From PALSA-612 sp963776735 (GTDB lineage: Bacteria; Actinomycetota; Thermoleophilia; Gaiellales; Gaiellaceae), in NCBI GenBank assembly GCA_963776735.1, contig CAVZNV010000022.1, forward strand, positions 186,001 to 250,000: a DNA stretch of 64,000 bases. The letters run 5' to 3'. The position numbers and the translations under genes were made by a program. A model generated the notes under the pieces. It made no database searches, had not been told where the DNA came from, and was given only the letters and a program-made list of their open reading frames with translations. Each line of letters starts with the position of its first letter. Within the stretch, counting starts at the first letter, position 1. This document shows, piece by piece, positions 7,618 to 15,830 of this stretch.

Positions 7618-9111
7618 CTAGCTTCCGGTGATATCGCTGATGCGCGCGCCGTAGCGCTTCGTCGGATCGCCCGTGTCGAAGGCGACGAGCCGCGTGATCC
7701 AGACGACGTAGAAGCGCCGCGCCTCGGGGACGTCGAGCACGAACGTCGTCCTGGACGCGACCGTCCGGTCGGACGAGACGACGTCGAACGGTCCCTGCTC
7801 GGAGTCGCCCGCCTCGACCTCGGCTCGAAAGCCCGGTGTCGGCGTCTCGACCGTCAGCGAGCCGAGCTTCACCGGGCCGGCCCCCGTCGAGAGAACGATC
7901 CCGACGCCCTTCTTCAGGTTGCCGAACGCAGCCGTCGTGTAGCGCTCGGTCTGCCAGGACGTCGCCGTCGAGCCGTCGGTCGCGAAGTGGAGCAGGTCGT
8001 TGCGCTCGACGCCGTCGCCCGGCGACGGGTCGTACGCGGTCGTCGCCGTCAGCTGCACGGACGAGGCGGCTGGCGGCGGCGGAGAGGCGCCTGAGGAGGC
8101 GGCCTTGCCGTGCGAGTAGACCAGGTAGGCGGCCCCGCCGGCGACGGCGACGAGCAGGAGGACGAGGAGCGCGACGAGCGGCCCTCGGTCGCGGCGTCGA
8201 GCGGGCAGCTGCTCGGTCACCGCGACGGACGGCGGCGGAGCCTGCGACAGGAGCATCGTCTGCGCCGCGTCCGGAGCCGGCAGCTCCTTGCGCGTCGCGA
8301 CGAGCTCGGCGAGGAACGCGTCCATCGAAGGGAAGCGGTCGGCCGGATCCTTCGCCATCGCCCGCTCGACGGCGACCGCGAGACGCACGGGCGCGTCGGG
8401 CCGCTCCGTGAGCACGTCGGGGACGGGGTCGGTCGTGTGCCGCGCCGCGGCGGCGACGGCGCTGTCCGCGGGGTAGGGCACGTGCCCGGTGAGCAGCTCG
8501 TAGAGGAGGACGCCGAGCGAGTACTCGTCGCTGAGCTCGGTCGCGTGCTCGCCGCGCGCCTGCTCGGGCGAGATGTAGTCGGCGGTCCCGAGCACGGTTC
8601 CGACCTCGGTGTGGCCGGGGCCGAGCTCGAGGTCGTCGGCGCGCGCGATCCCGAAGTCGGTCACCTTGGCGCCGCCGTCCGGAAGGAGCACGTTCTGCGG
8701 CTTGACGTCCCGGTGGACGACGCCGTTCGCGTGCGCGAACGCGAGCGCCCGGGCGACGTCGATCGAAAGGTCGAGCGCGCGGCGCACGGGCAGCGGCCCG
8801 AGCCGCGCGACGAGCTGTTTCAGGTTCTCGCCCTCGACGTGCTCGAAGACGATGTACTGGCGGCCGTCGGCCTCGCCGCGGTCGATGATCGTGACGATGT
8901 TCGGGTGACTGAGCCGCGCGACGGCCCGCGCCTCGCGGCGAAAGCGGTCGACGTAGGCCGGATCGTCCGCAAAGCGCTCGTGCAGCACCTTGATCGCGAC
9001 CAGCCGGCCGAGCTGCCGGTCGCGGGCACGGTAGACGCGCGACATCCCGCCGGAGCCGCACAGCTCCTCCAGCTCGAACCGCCCAGCCAACAGCTCGCCG
9101 ACCACGCTCAC
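7618..9111 (-). CDS. membrane Ser/Thr protein kinase with discoidin-like extracellular domain
   Basis: This is a PknB-type receptor kinase of 497 residues from the GTG at 9111, which has AAAAGG about 9 bases upstream. A start at 9195 is possible but would overlap the divergent peptidase gene. The kinase domain is complete: GSGGMSRVY loop, Lys41, HRDVKPQN at 133-140, DFG at 152-154, and a GTADYISPEQ activation segment. A Pro-rich juxtamembrane linker and one membrane span (about 311-332) follow. The roughly 150-residue exterior resembles an F5/8 type C (discoidin) fold (ATDGSTATSWQT) rather than PASTA repeats, suggesting it senses a carbohydrate or surface ligand. Confidence 0.88.
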   Translation of the reverse strand: MSVVGELLAGRFELEELCGSGGMSRVYRARDRQLGRLVAIKVLHERFADDPAYVDRFRREARAVARLSHPNIVTIIDRGEADGRQYIVFEHVEGENLKQLVARLGPLPVRRALDLSIDVARALAFAHANGVVHRDVKPQNVLLPDGGAKVTDFGIARADDLELGPGHTEVGTVLGTADYISPEQARGEHATELSDEYSLGVLLYELLTGHVPYPADSAVAAAARHTTDPVPDVLTERPDAPVRLAVAVERAMAKDPADRFPSMDAFLAELVATRKELPAPDAAQTMLLSQAPPPSVAVTEQLPARRRDRGPLVALLVLLLVAVAGGAAYLVYSHGKAASSGASPPPPAASSVQLTATTAYDPSPGDGVERNDLLHFATDGSTATSWQTERYTTAAFGNLKKGVGIVLSTGAGPVKLGSLTVETPTPGFRAEVEAGDSEQGPFDVVSSDRTVASRTTFVLDVPEARRFYVVWITRLVAFDTGDPTKRYGARISDITGS

Positions 9112-9166
9112 GACAGAGTGCCTTTTCCCCGGATGGCGGAACCGAAAAGCAGCTAGCGTCCGCGGC

Positions 9167-10687
9167 ATGACCGACGAGAACACACAGGACGTCAAGACCG
9201 AGAAGCAGCCCGACTACGAGCCGCCGAAGGGCGCCGAGACCAGGGGAACCTGGACCGCCGGCGACCGGACGATCGACTACACCGCCACGGCGAAGTGGAT
9301 CGTCCTCCGCAAGAAGGACAAGCCCGCCGCCGAGATCTTCTCCGTCTCGTACGTGGCCGACGGCAACGCGGCCGATCGGCCCCTCACCTTCGTCTTCAAC
9401 GGCGGCCCGGGAGCCTCGTCCGCGTACCTCCACCTCGGAGCCGTCGGGCCGCAGCGGGTCGCGTTTCCCGCCGACGGCACCCTGCCGGCGATGCCGCCGC
9501 GGCTCGTCCAGAACGACGAGTCCTGGCTCGCGTTCACCGACATCGTCTTCGTCGATCCCGTCGGCACGGGCTTCAGCCGCGTCGTCGACAAGGAGGGCAA
9601 GCCCGAACCGCCCGACGAGCAGAAGAAGGCCGACGGCGAGGACGACGCGAAGGAGAAGGAGTACTTCGGCTACAAGCGCGACCTCGAGTCGCTCTGCGAG
9701 TTCATGAGCCGCTGGCTGTCGGCGGCTGGCCGGTGGGGCTCGCCGATCCTGATCGCCGGCGAGAGCTACGGCGGCTACCGCGTCGGACGGCTCGTGCGCA
9801 TGCTCCAGGAGACGGCCGGGATCGGCCTGAACGGCGCCATCCTGATCTCGCCGGCACTCGAGATCGGGAACCTCGCCCCGACCGACTACGAGGTGCTCTC
9901 CTGGGTCGACGCGCTGCCGACGATGGCCGGCGCCGCGGCGCACCACGGACGATCGCGCGCGTTCCCCGCAGGCACGCCGCTCGAGGACGTGCTGCGCGAG
10001 GCCGAGGCGTTCGCAACCGGCGACTACACCGCGTTCCTCACGCGGGGCGCGTCAATGCCGACGGAAGAGCGCGAGCGGATCCTCGGCCGGCTCGCCGACC
10101 TCGTCGGGCTTCCGGTCGACCTCGTCACGCGCGCCGAGGGCCGGATCAGCATCACCGTCTTCGTCCGCGAGCTGCTGCGCGACGAGCGCAAGGTGCTCGG
10201 GCTCTACGACGCCACGATCACCGTCACCGACCCGTTCCCGGACCGCGAAACCTTCGCCGGTCCCGACCCGACGCTCTCCGGGATCAGCCCGGCGTACACG
10301 ATGGCGATCAACCGGCAGCTGCGGTCCGAGATCGGCGTCGAGACCGACCGCGAGTACACGGTGCTCAGCTTCGACGTCAACCGGGCGTGGACGAACGACG
10401 CGCCGGTGCACTTCTTCGCACCCCCGGTCGGCGCGACCGACGACTTCCGCTATGGCATGGCGCTCAACCCGCACATGAAGGCGTTCGTGACGCACGGGCG
10501 CTTCGATCTGGTCACCCCGTACTACTCGAGCGACCGTCTGCGGAACCTGATGAGGCTCGACCCCTCGACCGCCGGGCGCGTCACGGTGCGGCACTTCGGC
10601 GGCGGCCACATGTTCTACGCGTGGGAGGAGAGCCGGCGCGAGTTCGGCGCGGCGATCGCAGCGTTCGTCGCGGACGCCACCGGCTAG
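9167..10687 (+). CDS. S10-family serine carboxypeptidase-like protein
   Basis: The 506-residue protein has the S10 landmarks: FNGGPGASS oxyanion region (about 77-85), VDPVGTGFS, nucleophile Ser200 in GESYGG, Asp447 in GRFDLVTP and His481 in GGGHMFY. The catalytic triad is intact. Unlike eukaryotic carboxypeptidases it has no signal peptide, and its N-terminus is charged, so it is probably cytoplasmic. It is transcribed divergently from the receptor kinase with only 55 bases between them. It ends in AT-rich sequence and a terminator-like hairpin facing the opposite gene. Confidence 0.9.
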   Translation: MTDENTQDVKTEKQPDYEPPKGAETRGTWTAGDRTIDYTATAKWIVLRKKDKPAAEIFSVSYVADGNAADRPLTFVFNGGPGASSAYLHLGAVGPQRVAFPADGTLPAMPPRLVQNDESWLAFTDIVFVDPVGTGFSRVVDKEGKPEPPDEQKKADGEDDAKEKEYFGYKRDLESLCEFMSRWLSAAGRWGSPILIAGESYGGYRVGRLVRMLQETAGIGLNGAILISPALEIGNLAPTDYEVLSWVDALPTMAGAAAHHGRSRAFPAGTPLEDVLREAEAFATGDYTAFLTRGASMPTEERERILGRLADLVGLPVDLVTRAEGRISITVFVRELLRDERKVLGLYDATITVTDPFPDRETFAGPDPTLSGISPAYTMAINRQLRSEIGVETDREYTVLSFDVNRAWTNDAPVHFFAPPVGATDDFRYGMALNPHMKAFVTHGRFDLVTPYYSSDRLRNLMRLDPSTAGRVTVRHFGGGHMFYAWEESRREFGAAIAAFVADATG

Positions 10688-10723
10688 AAAAAGAAGAGGC
10701 CCGCCGGTCAGGAGCGAGCCTCT
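10687..10723 (-). terminator. Rho-independent terminator of the LuxR-type gene
   Basis: On the minus strand AGAGGC (10718-10723) pairs with GCCTCT (10695-10700) and is followed by a T-rich run (TCTTTTTCT). This is the only hairpin in the window with a classical T-tract. It lies 24 bases after the end of the regulator gene and also abuts the stop of the convergent peptidase gene. Confidence 0.65.
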
Positions 10724-10746
10724 CCGTGGCCGCGGTGAAGGGGGAG

Positions 10747-11175
10747 TCACTTCACGCGTGCCTGCTGGTCGGCCGTTTCGGCCGTGTCCTTGTCGGCGTT
10801 CGCTGCCGGGAAGGCGGTGCGCCGGTCGAGCGGCAGCAGCCCGCGCCGGAACCCGATGGCGACCGCGTGGACGTCGTGGTTCGCACCGAGCTTGCGATGG
10901 AGCGAGCGGCAGACGTCGCGCGCCGACCGGAGGGTGATGCCGAGCGTGTCGGCGATCTCGGCCCGGCTGCGGCCGTCCGCGAGCATCCGCAGCGCGTCGA
11001 ACTCGAACTCGGTGAGGACGCCGCTGACTCCGCCGATCTCGCCCCGAGACAACGTCGCCTGTCCTTCGCCGGCGACCACCGCCGGCCGTTTGCTCCTGCG
11101 CCGATACCGCCGCTCCGCAGGCGCGAGCGCGCCGGAGCCGGAGATCGGGTTGCCCTCCGATGCCGCAGATCCCAT
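10747..11175 (-). CDS. LuxR-type helix-turn-helix regulator
   Basis: The 142-residue protein has a basic, low-complexity N-terminus (RRYRRRSKR). A LuxR/GerE-type HTH follows at about residues 50-115 (LTEFEFDALRMLADG, then RAEIADTLGITLRSARDVCRSLHRKLGA). No receiver or sensor domain is present. The C-terminus is rich in Ala, Asp and Lys. It faces away from the secreted-protein gene at 11415, so it may act on that shared 239-base region. Ligand and targets are unknown. Confidence 0.8.
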   Translation of the reverse strand: MGSAASEGNPISGSGALAPAERRYRRRSKRPAVVAGEGQATLSRGEIGGVSGVLTEFEFDALRMLADGRSRAEIADTLGITLRSARDVCRSLHRKLGANHDVHAVAIGFRRGLLPLDRRTAFPAANADKDTAETADQQARVK

Positions 11176-11379
11176 GTGCGAGAAGCCCCCCTTCCGCAGA
11201 GATACGCCGATACTCCCTCACTCTGGTGGGGACGGATGCCTGGTGCTATCCCCCGAAGACGTGAACTGTCGAGCCGTTTTGCGCCGGGCTCCTCATCGCG
11301 ATACGACGTAACTCGTCGGTAAATCCCTCCACCCACCGGTTCGCGCACACCGGGCGGAGGGAATCGATTGCTCGGAGAG

Positions 11380-11396
11380 GAGCCCGTCCTGGGCTC
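11380..11396 (+). promoter_or_regulatory. hairpin just upstream of a strong ribosome binding site
   Basis: GAGCCC (11380-11385) pairs with GGGCTC (11391-11396) around GTCCT, immediately before GAAGGAGG (11401-11408) and the ATG at 11415. A looser CCCTCC/GGAGGG pair lies at about 11327-11361. The leader may control translation of the secreted protein. Confidence 0.35.
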
Positions 11397-11414
11397 GCTC
11401 GAAGGAGGTTTCCC

Positions 11415-11978
11415 ATGAAACGCACGCGAACAACGAAACGCACGCGAACAACGCTGGCAGGCGTCGCCGTCATGGCCGTCGTGGCGGCGTTCGGGATCAC
11501 GGTCGCAGCAGCAGCTGCGACGACAACGCCCTCGACGACCGTGCGGCTCTACGCAAAGGCCGGCCCGGTGAAGATGCACGCGACGCTGAACGTCACGTTC
11601 GCACCGGTGACGGGGACGCAGGCGCTCGCCGCCCTCGGCCAGCTCTCGTCGTGCACCGTCCAGCACACGAGCAACCCGCGCAGCGGCGTCGCCGACAAGC
11701 TCAGCTGCACGACGGCGTCGGGTCAGCACGTCGTCGTTCCGGCGAACGTGACGGCTGCGACGCTGACGTACAAGCTCCACAGCATGACCGGGGCGAGCAC
11801 GACGGCGATGACGGTCCAGATCCGCCACGGCGGTTTCGTCATCGAGACGCTCACGTCGCCCACCGCCACGGTGACACTCCCGGCTGACCACTCGGCGGCT
11901 CTGATGAGGGGCAGCGACACGCTCTACGTGATCGCCGGCGCACACACGTACCACGCCAAGATCACGGTCGTGAAGTAG
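11415..11978 (+). CDS. small secreted protein, function unknown
   Basis: The start is fixed by an excellent GAAGGAGG site 6 bases before the ATG. The 187-residue product has a basic N-terminus, a hydrophobic core and an AAAAATTTPS junction, i.e. a Sec signal peptide. The mature part is rich in Thr, Ser, Ala and Val, alternates in beta fashion, and contains two Cys (about residues 80 and 97) that could form one disulphide. No family recognised. The first 13 codons contain an exact 18-base tandem duplication (KRTRTT twice). It is followed by a strong hairpin. Confidence 0.75.
   Translation: MKRTRTTKRTRTTLAGVAVMAVVAAFGITVAAAAATTTPSTTVRLYAKAGPVKMHATLNVTFAPVTGTQALAALGQLSSCTVQHTSNPRSGVADKLSCTTASGQHVVVPANVTAATLTYKLHSMTGASTTAMTVQIRHGGFVIETLTSPTATVTLPADHSAALMRGSDTLYVIAGAHTYHAKITVVK
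11418..11453 (+). repeat. exact 18-base tandem duplication inside a signal peptide
   Basis: AAACGCACGCGAACAACG occurs twice without a gap or mismatch (11418-11435 and 11436-11453), directly after the ATG. It duplicates six residues (KRTRTT) of the positively charged n-region. In-frame slippage is the simplest explanation. Confidence 0.95.
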
Positions 11979-12002
11979 CTCGACTCGGAATCGGGCCTGA
12001 CG

Positions 12003-12030
12003 GAGAGGGCGTCCCGAGGGGCGCCCTCTC
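12003..12030. terminator. 9-bp-stem hairpin between secreted-protein gene and tRNA
   Basis: GAGAGGGCG (12003-12011) and CGCCCTCTC (12022-12030) form a perfect stem 24 bases after the stop of the secreted-protein gene. It lies 18 bases from the 3' end of the convergent tRNA. It may serve both strands. No T-run on either side. Confidence 0.6.
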
Positions 12031-12047
12031 GCATATCGGATTCACAG

Positions 12048-12121
12048 AGGGCCCGCCTGGACTCGAACCAGGGACCAGCGGATTATGAGTCCGCCGCTCT
12101 GACCAACTGAGCTACGGGCCC
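12048..12121 (-). tRNA. tRNA with CAT anticodon (tRNA-Ile2 or elongator tRNA-Met)
   Basis: A full cloverleaf can be folded: acceptor GGGCCCG/CGGGCCC, D-arm beginning TAGCTCAG, anticodon loop CTCATAA with anticodon CAT, and T-arm CCTGG-TTCGAGT-CCAGG. CCA is not encoded. The C4-G69 and C5-G68 pairs resemble tRNA-Ile2, the substrate of TilS lysidine synthetase, more than elongator Met, but elongator Met is not excluded. An initiator is unlikely, because position 1-72 is a G-C pair and the stem lacks the three anticodon G-C pairs. Oddly, the base at position 73 would be T, not the usual A. Confidence 0.9.
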
Positions 12122-12204
12122 GTCAAAGCGGAGGCTACCGCGCAGGTGACACGGGCGTCCGAAATCGTCACAATGTCGGCCGGACAGCGAGGCGAGGAGG
12201 AGGC

Positions 12205-12663
12205 GTGAAGGTCTTTCAGCGCGAGACGAAGCTGCGGACGGCAGGCTGGCTGGCGGTCAGGGACATCACGGACGAGGTCGTCGAGGCGGTCCGCGAGAGC
12301 GGCGTCCAGGACGGAATCGTCTGCATCTACTCGCCGCACACCACCTGCTGCGTCCGCGTGAACGAGTTCGAGCAGGGCTTCATCGAGGACTTCAGCCAGC
12401 TCCTGAGCCGGCTCTGCCCGCCGGACAGCTACTACGCGCACGACGACTGGGATCGCCGCACGGAGAACATCTGCCCCGAGGACATGGACAAGGGCAACGG
12501 GCACTCGCACTGCATGGCGATGCTGCTCGGCGGTGCCGGCGAGTCCGTCCCTGTGCGGAACGGGGAGATGCAGCTCGGCCACTGGCAGCGGGTGCTCTTC
12601 ATCGAGCTCGACCGCGAGCGCGACCGGCGCTGGCTCGTCCAGATCGTCGGCCACTCCGACTAG
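12205..12663 (+). CDS. YjbQ/UPF0047 family protein
   Basis: The 152-residue protein matches the YjbQ (UPF0047) fold. It has SPHTTCCVRVNE, the metal-binding-type HSHCMAML, the GEMQLGHWQRVLF segment and the C-terminal IVGHSD. Family members have been linked to a secondary thiamine-phosphate synthase activity, but the physiological role is unsettled. The start is GTG preceded by a GAGGAGG site. It stands alone between the tRNA and the convergent Rpf-like gene. Confidence 0.9.
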   Translation: MKVFQRETKLRTAGWLAVRDITDEVVEAVRESGVQDGIVCIYSPHTTCCVRVNEFEQGFIEDFSQLLSRLCPPDSYYAHDDWDRRTENICPEDMDKGNGHSHCMAMLLGGAGESVPVRNGEMQLGHWQRVLFIELDRERDRRWLVQIVGHSD

Positions 12664-12727
12664 GTAGGCGACCGACAGGAGGTTGCGCGGCCCCGGGGAA
12701 GGGATCGGGGCCCCGCGGAACGCCGGG

Positions 12728-13408
12728 CTAGATCAGCCCGCACCACCTGGCCGTGTTCGGCCACGGATAGAAGCCGCGACCGGACTCGTACGCGCGCTCG
12801 GCAACCCAGATCTGCTCGAGCGGCGTCCAGTGGTCAGCCGTTCCCTTCGTGCGCAGCAGCGCCGCGCCGTAGGCGGACATGAAGCTCATGTCCATCTGCA
12901 ACCCGCCGTAGTAGCCGTTGCCGGTGTTGTCCGGCCACGCACCCTCGTAGTGATGGATGCAGAGCCAGTCCTTCAACCGCGGCGGATGCTGCGCCGCGTA
13001 CTGCGCCTGCTTCGCGCGAGACGTCCACATGTGGAGCACCATCGTGCGATACCTCAGGCTCAGTGAATGCTCGGCCGACGCCGCGTAGGGCGAGCGCCTG
13101 GCCGACATCGTGTCCTGCCACTTCCACGTGGTGTCCCGTGCCGTGCGGATCCCGGCGAGCGTCTCGCGGAGCTGCGACTCGACCTGAAGCCGCCTCGCCC
13201 TGCTTGCCGGATTCACGCGTCTTGCCTGCCTCGTCGGGCTGCTCACCCCCGGAATCACGCTGCTCACCGGAGCCGCGTGAAGCTCGGCCGTCGCGACCGT
13301 CCGGGTCGCCTCGGCACTTGCCGGAACCAGAACCGCTCCCAACGTGAGCGCAACTGCCAGGGCCGTGACGGCACCGAGCAGCAGCGCCCGTGATCTGCTC
13401 ACGTGCAC
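12728..13408 (-). CDS. secreted Rpf/transglycosylase-like cell-wall hydrolase
   Basis: The 226-residue protein has a signal peptide (hydrophobic 8-30, ending VLVPASAEA) and a basic helical linker. Its C-terminal domain of about 80 residues resembles resuscitation-promoting factor and lysozyme-like transglycosylases. DWLCIHHYEGAW supplies the putative catalytic Glu155, followed by NGYYGGLQM, the EQIWVAERAYESGRGFYPWP stretch and a final Cys. Rpf-like enzymes cleave peptidoglycan during growth or exit from dormancy. GTG start with AGAGGAGG upstream. The roughly 200 bases upstream contain no other gene. Confidence 0.85.
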   Translation of the reverse strand: MHVSRSRALLLGAVTALAVALTLGAVLVPASAEATRTVATAELHAAPVSSVIPGVSSPTRQARRVNPASRARRLQVESQLRETLAGIRTARDTTWKWQDTMSARRSPYAASAEHSLSLRYRTMVLHMWTSRAKQAQYAAQHPPRLKDWLCIHHYEGAWPDNTGNGYYGGLQMDMSFMSAYGAALLRTKGTADHWTPLEQIWVAERAYESGRGFYPWPNTARWCGLI

Positions 13409-13608
13409 ACTGCCTCCTCTGAAAACACCCTCGCGACGACCCGGCTCCGATCCACCAGACCGGGGCGGCCGCCGCTAGTTGTTTGTCACTTGCTTGATCG
13501 GCACGGTAGCAGGAACACTTGACGGCACTGTCACGAATACACGTAACGTGCCTGCAAATTGCCGTGTTTCCAAGTGATTGACGAGGGCCGCTTCGGGTAT
13601 GCGAGTTG

Positions 13609-14631
13609 TTACGAACTCGAGCCCAGGACAGCCGTGAGACGCTCCTGGAAGACAGCGATCAAGCGCTCGCTGTCCAGCAAGAGGTGCCCCTCGTCGATCA
13701 GGCCCGAGCGAATCCCGCGCTGCACCGATTCGACGAGCTCGCGGTCCTCGCGCCCGACCTGGTCGTCGAACTCGATCAGCTCGCGCTGGGTCTCCTCGGG
13801 CACGTCGGGCCCGAAGAAGTAGTCGAGGAAGCCGCCGGCGCTCTCCGGCCCGGTCGGCCAGACCGGCCCGAGCGAAAGGTTGGCCGCGCCCGGGTAGGCG
13901 ATCACCTTCAGCGCGGGCCAGGCGAGGTGGAACTGACACCCGTCTCCCCCGCCCCGACGCTCGCCGTACTGGCTGAGCAGGCCACCCGCGGTGTCGAGCC
14001 GGTACGCGTCCGGATCGACGTCGACGAGCGCACTGAACGCCTTGTGCGCGACCGGGCAGTGGTAGCACTCGAGGTAGTTCTCGACCGCGACCTTCCAGTT
14101 GGCGGCGAGGTCGAAGGACACGCGCTCGCGGAAGGCGAGTCCACTCGCGTCGACGAGCTCGGGGAGCGCGCCGAGCGTCGCCGCGAGCGGGGCCGCCTCG
14201 AGATCGGTGTTCACGAACACGAACGGCCCCCAGGTGTCGACGAGCGCCGGCCTGAGGCCGAGCGCACACGGGTCGAACTCCGGCTCGCGCTCCGACCGCG
14301 GCGCCGAGCGCAGCTCGCCGTCGAGTCCGTACGTCCACGCGTGGTAGGGACACTGGAGCGTCTTCGCTCTGCCACGCTCCTTGACGATCACCGAGCCGCG
14401 GTGCCGGCAGACGTTGAGGAACGCACGCAGCTCGCCGTCGAGGCCGCGCACGACCGCCACCGGCGCCTCGCCGGCCAAGGCCGGGAAGCGGTCGCCCGGC
14501 TCGGCCACCCACTCGGCCGGCCCGGCGTAGTGCCACGCGTCACGGAAGACGAGCTCCTGCTCGCGCCGGAGCACCTCGGGCGACACGTACCACTCCCAGG
14601 GAATCGTCCGGCTGTCCGTCGTCGTCCTCAC
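13609..14631 (-). CDS. Rieske non-haem iron ring-hydroxylating oxygenase, alpha-subunit type
   Basis: The 340-residue protein has a Rieske [2Fe-2S] centre, with Cys75/His77 (CRHRGS) and Cys94/His97 (CPYHAW). The mononuclear iron site ENYLECYHC...H has His191 and His196. These two centres hydroxylate or demethylate aromatic or quaternary-amine substrates with electrons from a separate reductase, which is not encoded nearby. Length suits the single-subunit Rieske monooxygenase/betaine-demethylase type. It diverges from a cupin gene 35 bases away, suggesting a shared role. Substrate unknown. Confidence 0.92.
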   Translation of the reverse strand: MRTTTDSRTIPWEWYVSPEVLRREQELVFRDAWHYAGPAEWVAEPGDRFPALAGEAPVAVVRGLDGELRAFLNVCRHRGSVIVKERGRAKTLQCPYHAWTYGLDGELRSAPRSEREPEFDPCALGLRPALVDTWGPFVFVNTDLEAAPLAATLGALPELVDASGLAFRERVSFDLAANWKVAVENYLECYHCPVAHKAFSALVDVDPDAYRLDTAGGLLSQYGERRGGGDGCQFHLAWPALKVIAYPGAANLSLGPVWPTGPESAGGFLDYFFGPDVPEETQRELIEFDDQVGREDRELVESVQRGIRSGLIDEGHLLLDSERLIAVFQERLTAVLGSSS

Positions 14632-14666
14632 GCCGCGATTCTGACGGCTTCAGTAGCCTCCGCGCC

Positions 14667-15008
14667 GTGGAGATCCGCTCCTACGACCGCGCCGAGCCGT
14701 TCACGACCAAGGACGGCAGCACGATCCGCGAGCTGATGCGCGCCGCGAACCAGACGCTCGCGGAGGCGACGCTCGCGCCGGGCCAGCAGACGGAGCGGCA
14801 CTACCACGCGGAAAGCGAGGAGCTCTACTACGTGGTCGAGGGAACCGGCGAGATGGAGATCGACGACGAGCACTCGTCGGTCGGCCCGGGCGACGCAATC
14901 CTGATCCCACCGGGCGCGTGGCACCAGATCACCGCGGGCGAGGCCGAGCTGCGCTTCCTCTGCTGCTGCGCCCCCGGGTACGAGCACGCAGATACGTTCT
15001 TCACGTGA
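14667..15008 (+). CDS. small single-domain cupin
   Basis: A 113-residue cupin. Motif 1 has His45 and His47 followed by Glu51/52 (ERHYHAESEELYYVVEG), and motif 2 ends with His86 (PPGAWHQI), the usual set of metal ligands. It could be a dioxygenase, isomerase or ligand-binding protein. It is transcribed divergently from the Rieske oxygenase gene and followed after 60 bases by an LLM oxidoreductase gene, so a small catabolic group is plausible. GTG start. Confidence 0.88.
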   Translation: MEIRSYDRAEPFTTKDGSTIRELMRAANQTLAEATLAPGQQTERHYHAESEELYYVVEGTGEMEIDDEHSSVGPGDAILIPPGAWHQITAGEAELRFLCCCAPGYEHADTFFT

Positions 15009-15068
15009 GGGAGGGCCGGAAGGTCTTGCATATGTCGTCGTCGGGGCCGTAGTGGATACGGTCTCCGC

Positions 15069-15830
15069 ATGATCCGCGTCGGCGTCACCGTTCGTCCGCA
15101 GCACGCCGACTTCGCGCCGATGCGGGACGCGTGGCTTCGCGCCGAGGACATAGGCGCCGACACGCTGTTCATCTGGGACCACTTCTTCCCGCTCTTCGGC
15201 GGCGCGGACGGCAAGCACTTCGAGTGCCTGACGCTGCTTTCGGCCATGGCCGAAGCGACAGAACGTGTCGAGTTCGGCGCGCTCGTGATCTGCAACGCCT
15301 ACAGGAATCCGAACCTGCTCGCGGACATGACCCGGACGATCGACCACATCTCCGGCGGCCGGCACTTTCTCGGCATCGGGTCGGGCTGGTTCCAGCGCGA
15401 CTTCGACGAGTACGGCTACGACTTCGGCACGACCGGAAGCCGGCTGCGCGCGCTCGACGCGGCGCTGCCCGTGATCAAGGAGCGGTTCGCGAAGCTGAAT
15501 CCGCCGCCGACGCGCGACATCCCGATCCTCGTCGCCGGCGTCGGCGAGAAGGTGACCCTGCGGATCGTCGCCGAGCACGCGGACATCTGGCACGGGATCG
15601 GCGACCTTGACACGATCCGCCACAAGTCGGCCGTGCTCGACGACTGGTGTGCGAAGGTCGGACGCGACCCGGCCGCGATCGAGCGCTCGACCTTCGTCCA
15701 CGACGCGCTCGACCGGCTCGACGACTACGCCGACGCCGGCATCACGCACCTCGTGGTCGGCGCCGGCGGACCGGACTTCGACCTCGAGCCGCTGCGCAAG
15801 CTCGTCGCGTGGCGCGACGCGCGCAGCTAG
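15069..15830 (+). CDS. LLM-class (luciferase-like) F420-dependent-type oxidoreductase
   Basis: The 253-residue TIM-barrel protein shows the bacterial-luciferase-family pattern: IGADTLFIWDHFFP, an NPNLLADMTRTIDHISGGRHFLGIGSGW block that forms the deazaflavin/flavin-binding core, and the VAGVGEKVTLRIVAEHADIW segment. In actinobacteria most such proteins use F420, but the cofactor is an inference. It shares its stop region (CTAG) with the convergent AhpD-like gene. Confidence 0.9.
   Translation: MIRVGVTVRPQHADFAPMRDAWLRAEDIGADTLFIWDHFFPLFGGADGKHFECLTLLSAMAEATERVEFGALVICNAYRNPNLLADMTRTIDHISGGRHFLGIGSGWFQRDFDEYGYDFGTTGSRLRALDAALPVIKERFAKLNPPPTRDIPILVAGVGEKVTLRIVAEHADIWHGIGDLDTIRHKSAVLDDWCAKVGRDPAAIERSTFVHDALDRLDDYADAGITHLVVGAGGPDFDLEPLRKLVAWRDARS

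Noticed and set aside
13409..13608. ydaO-type riboswitch upstream of the Rpf-like gene
   Set aside because: Such switches often precede Rpf genes in actinobacteria, but I could not find the conserved GGGGAACC-type core in this leader.
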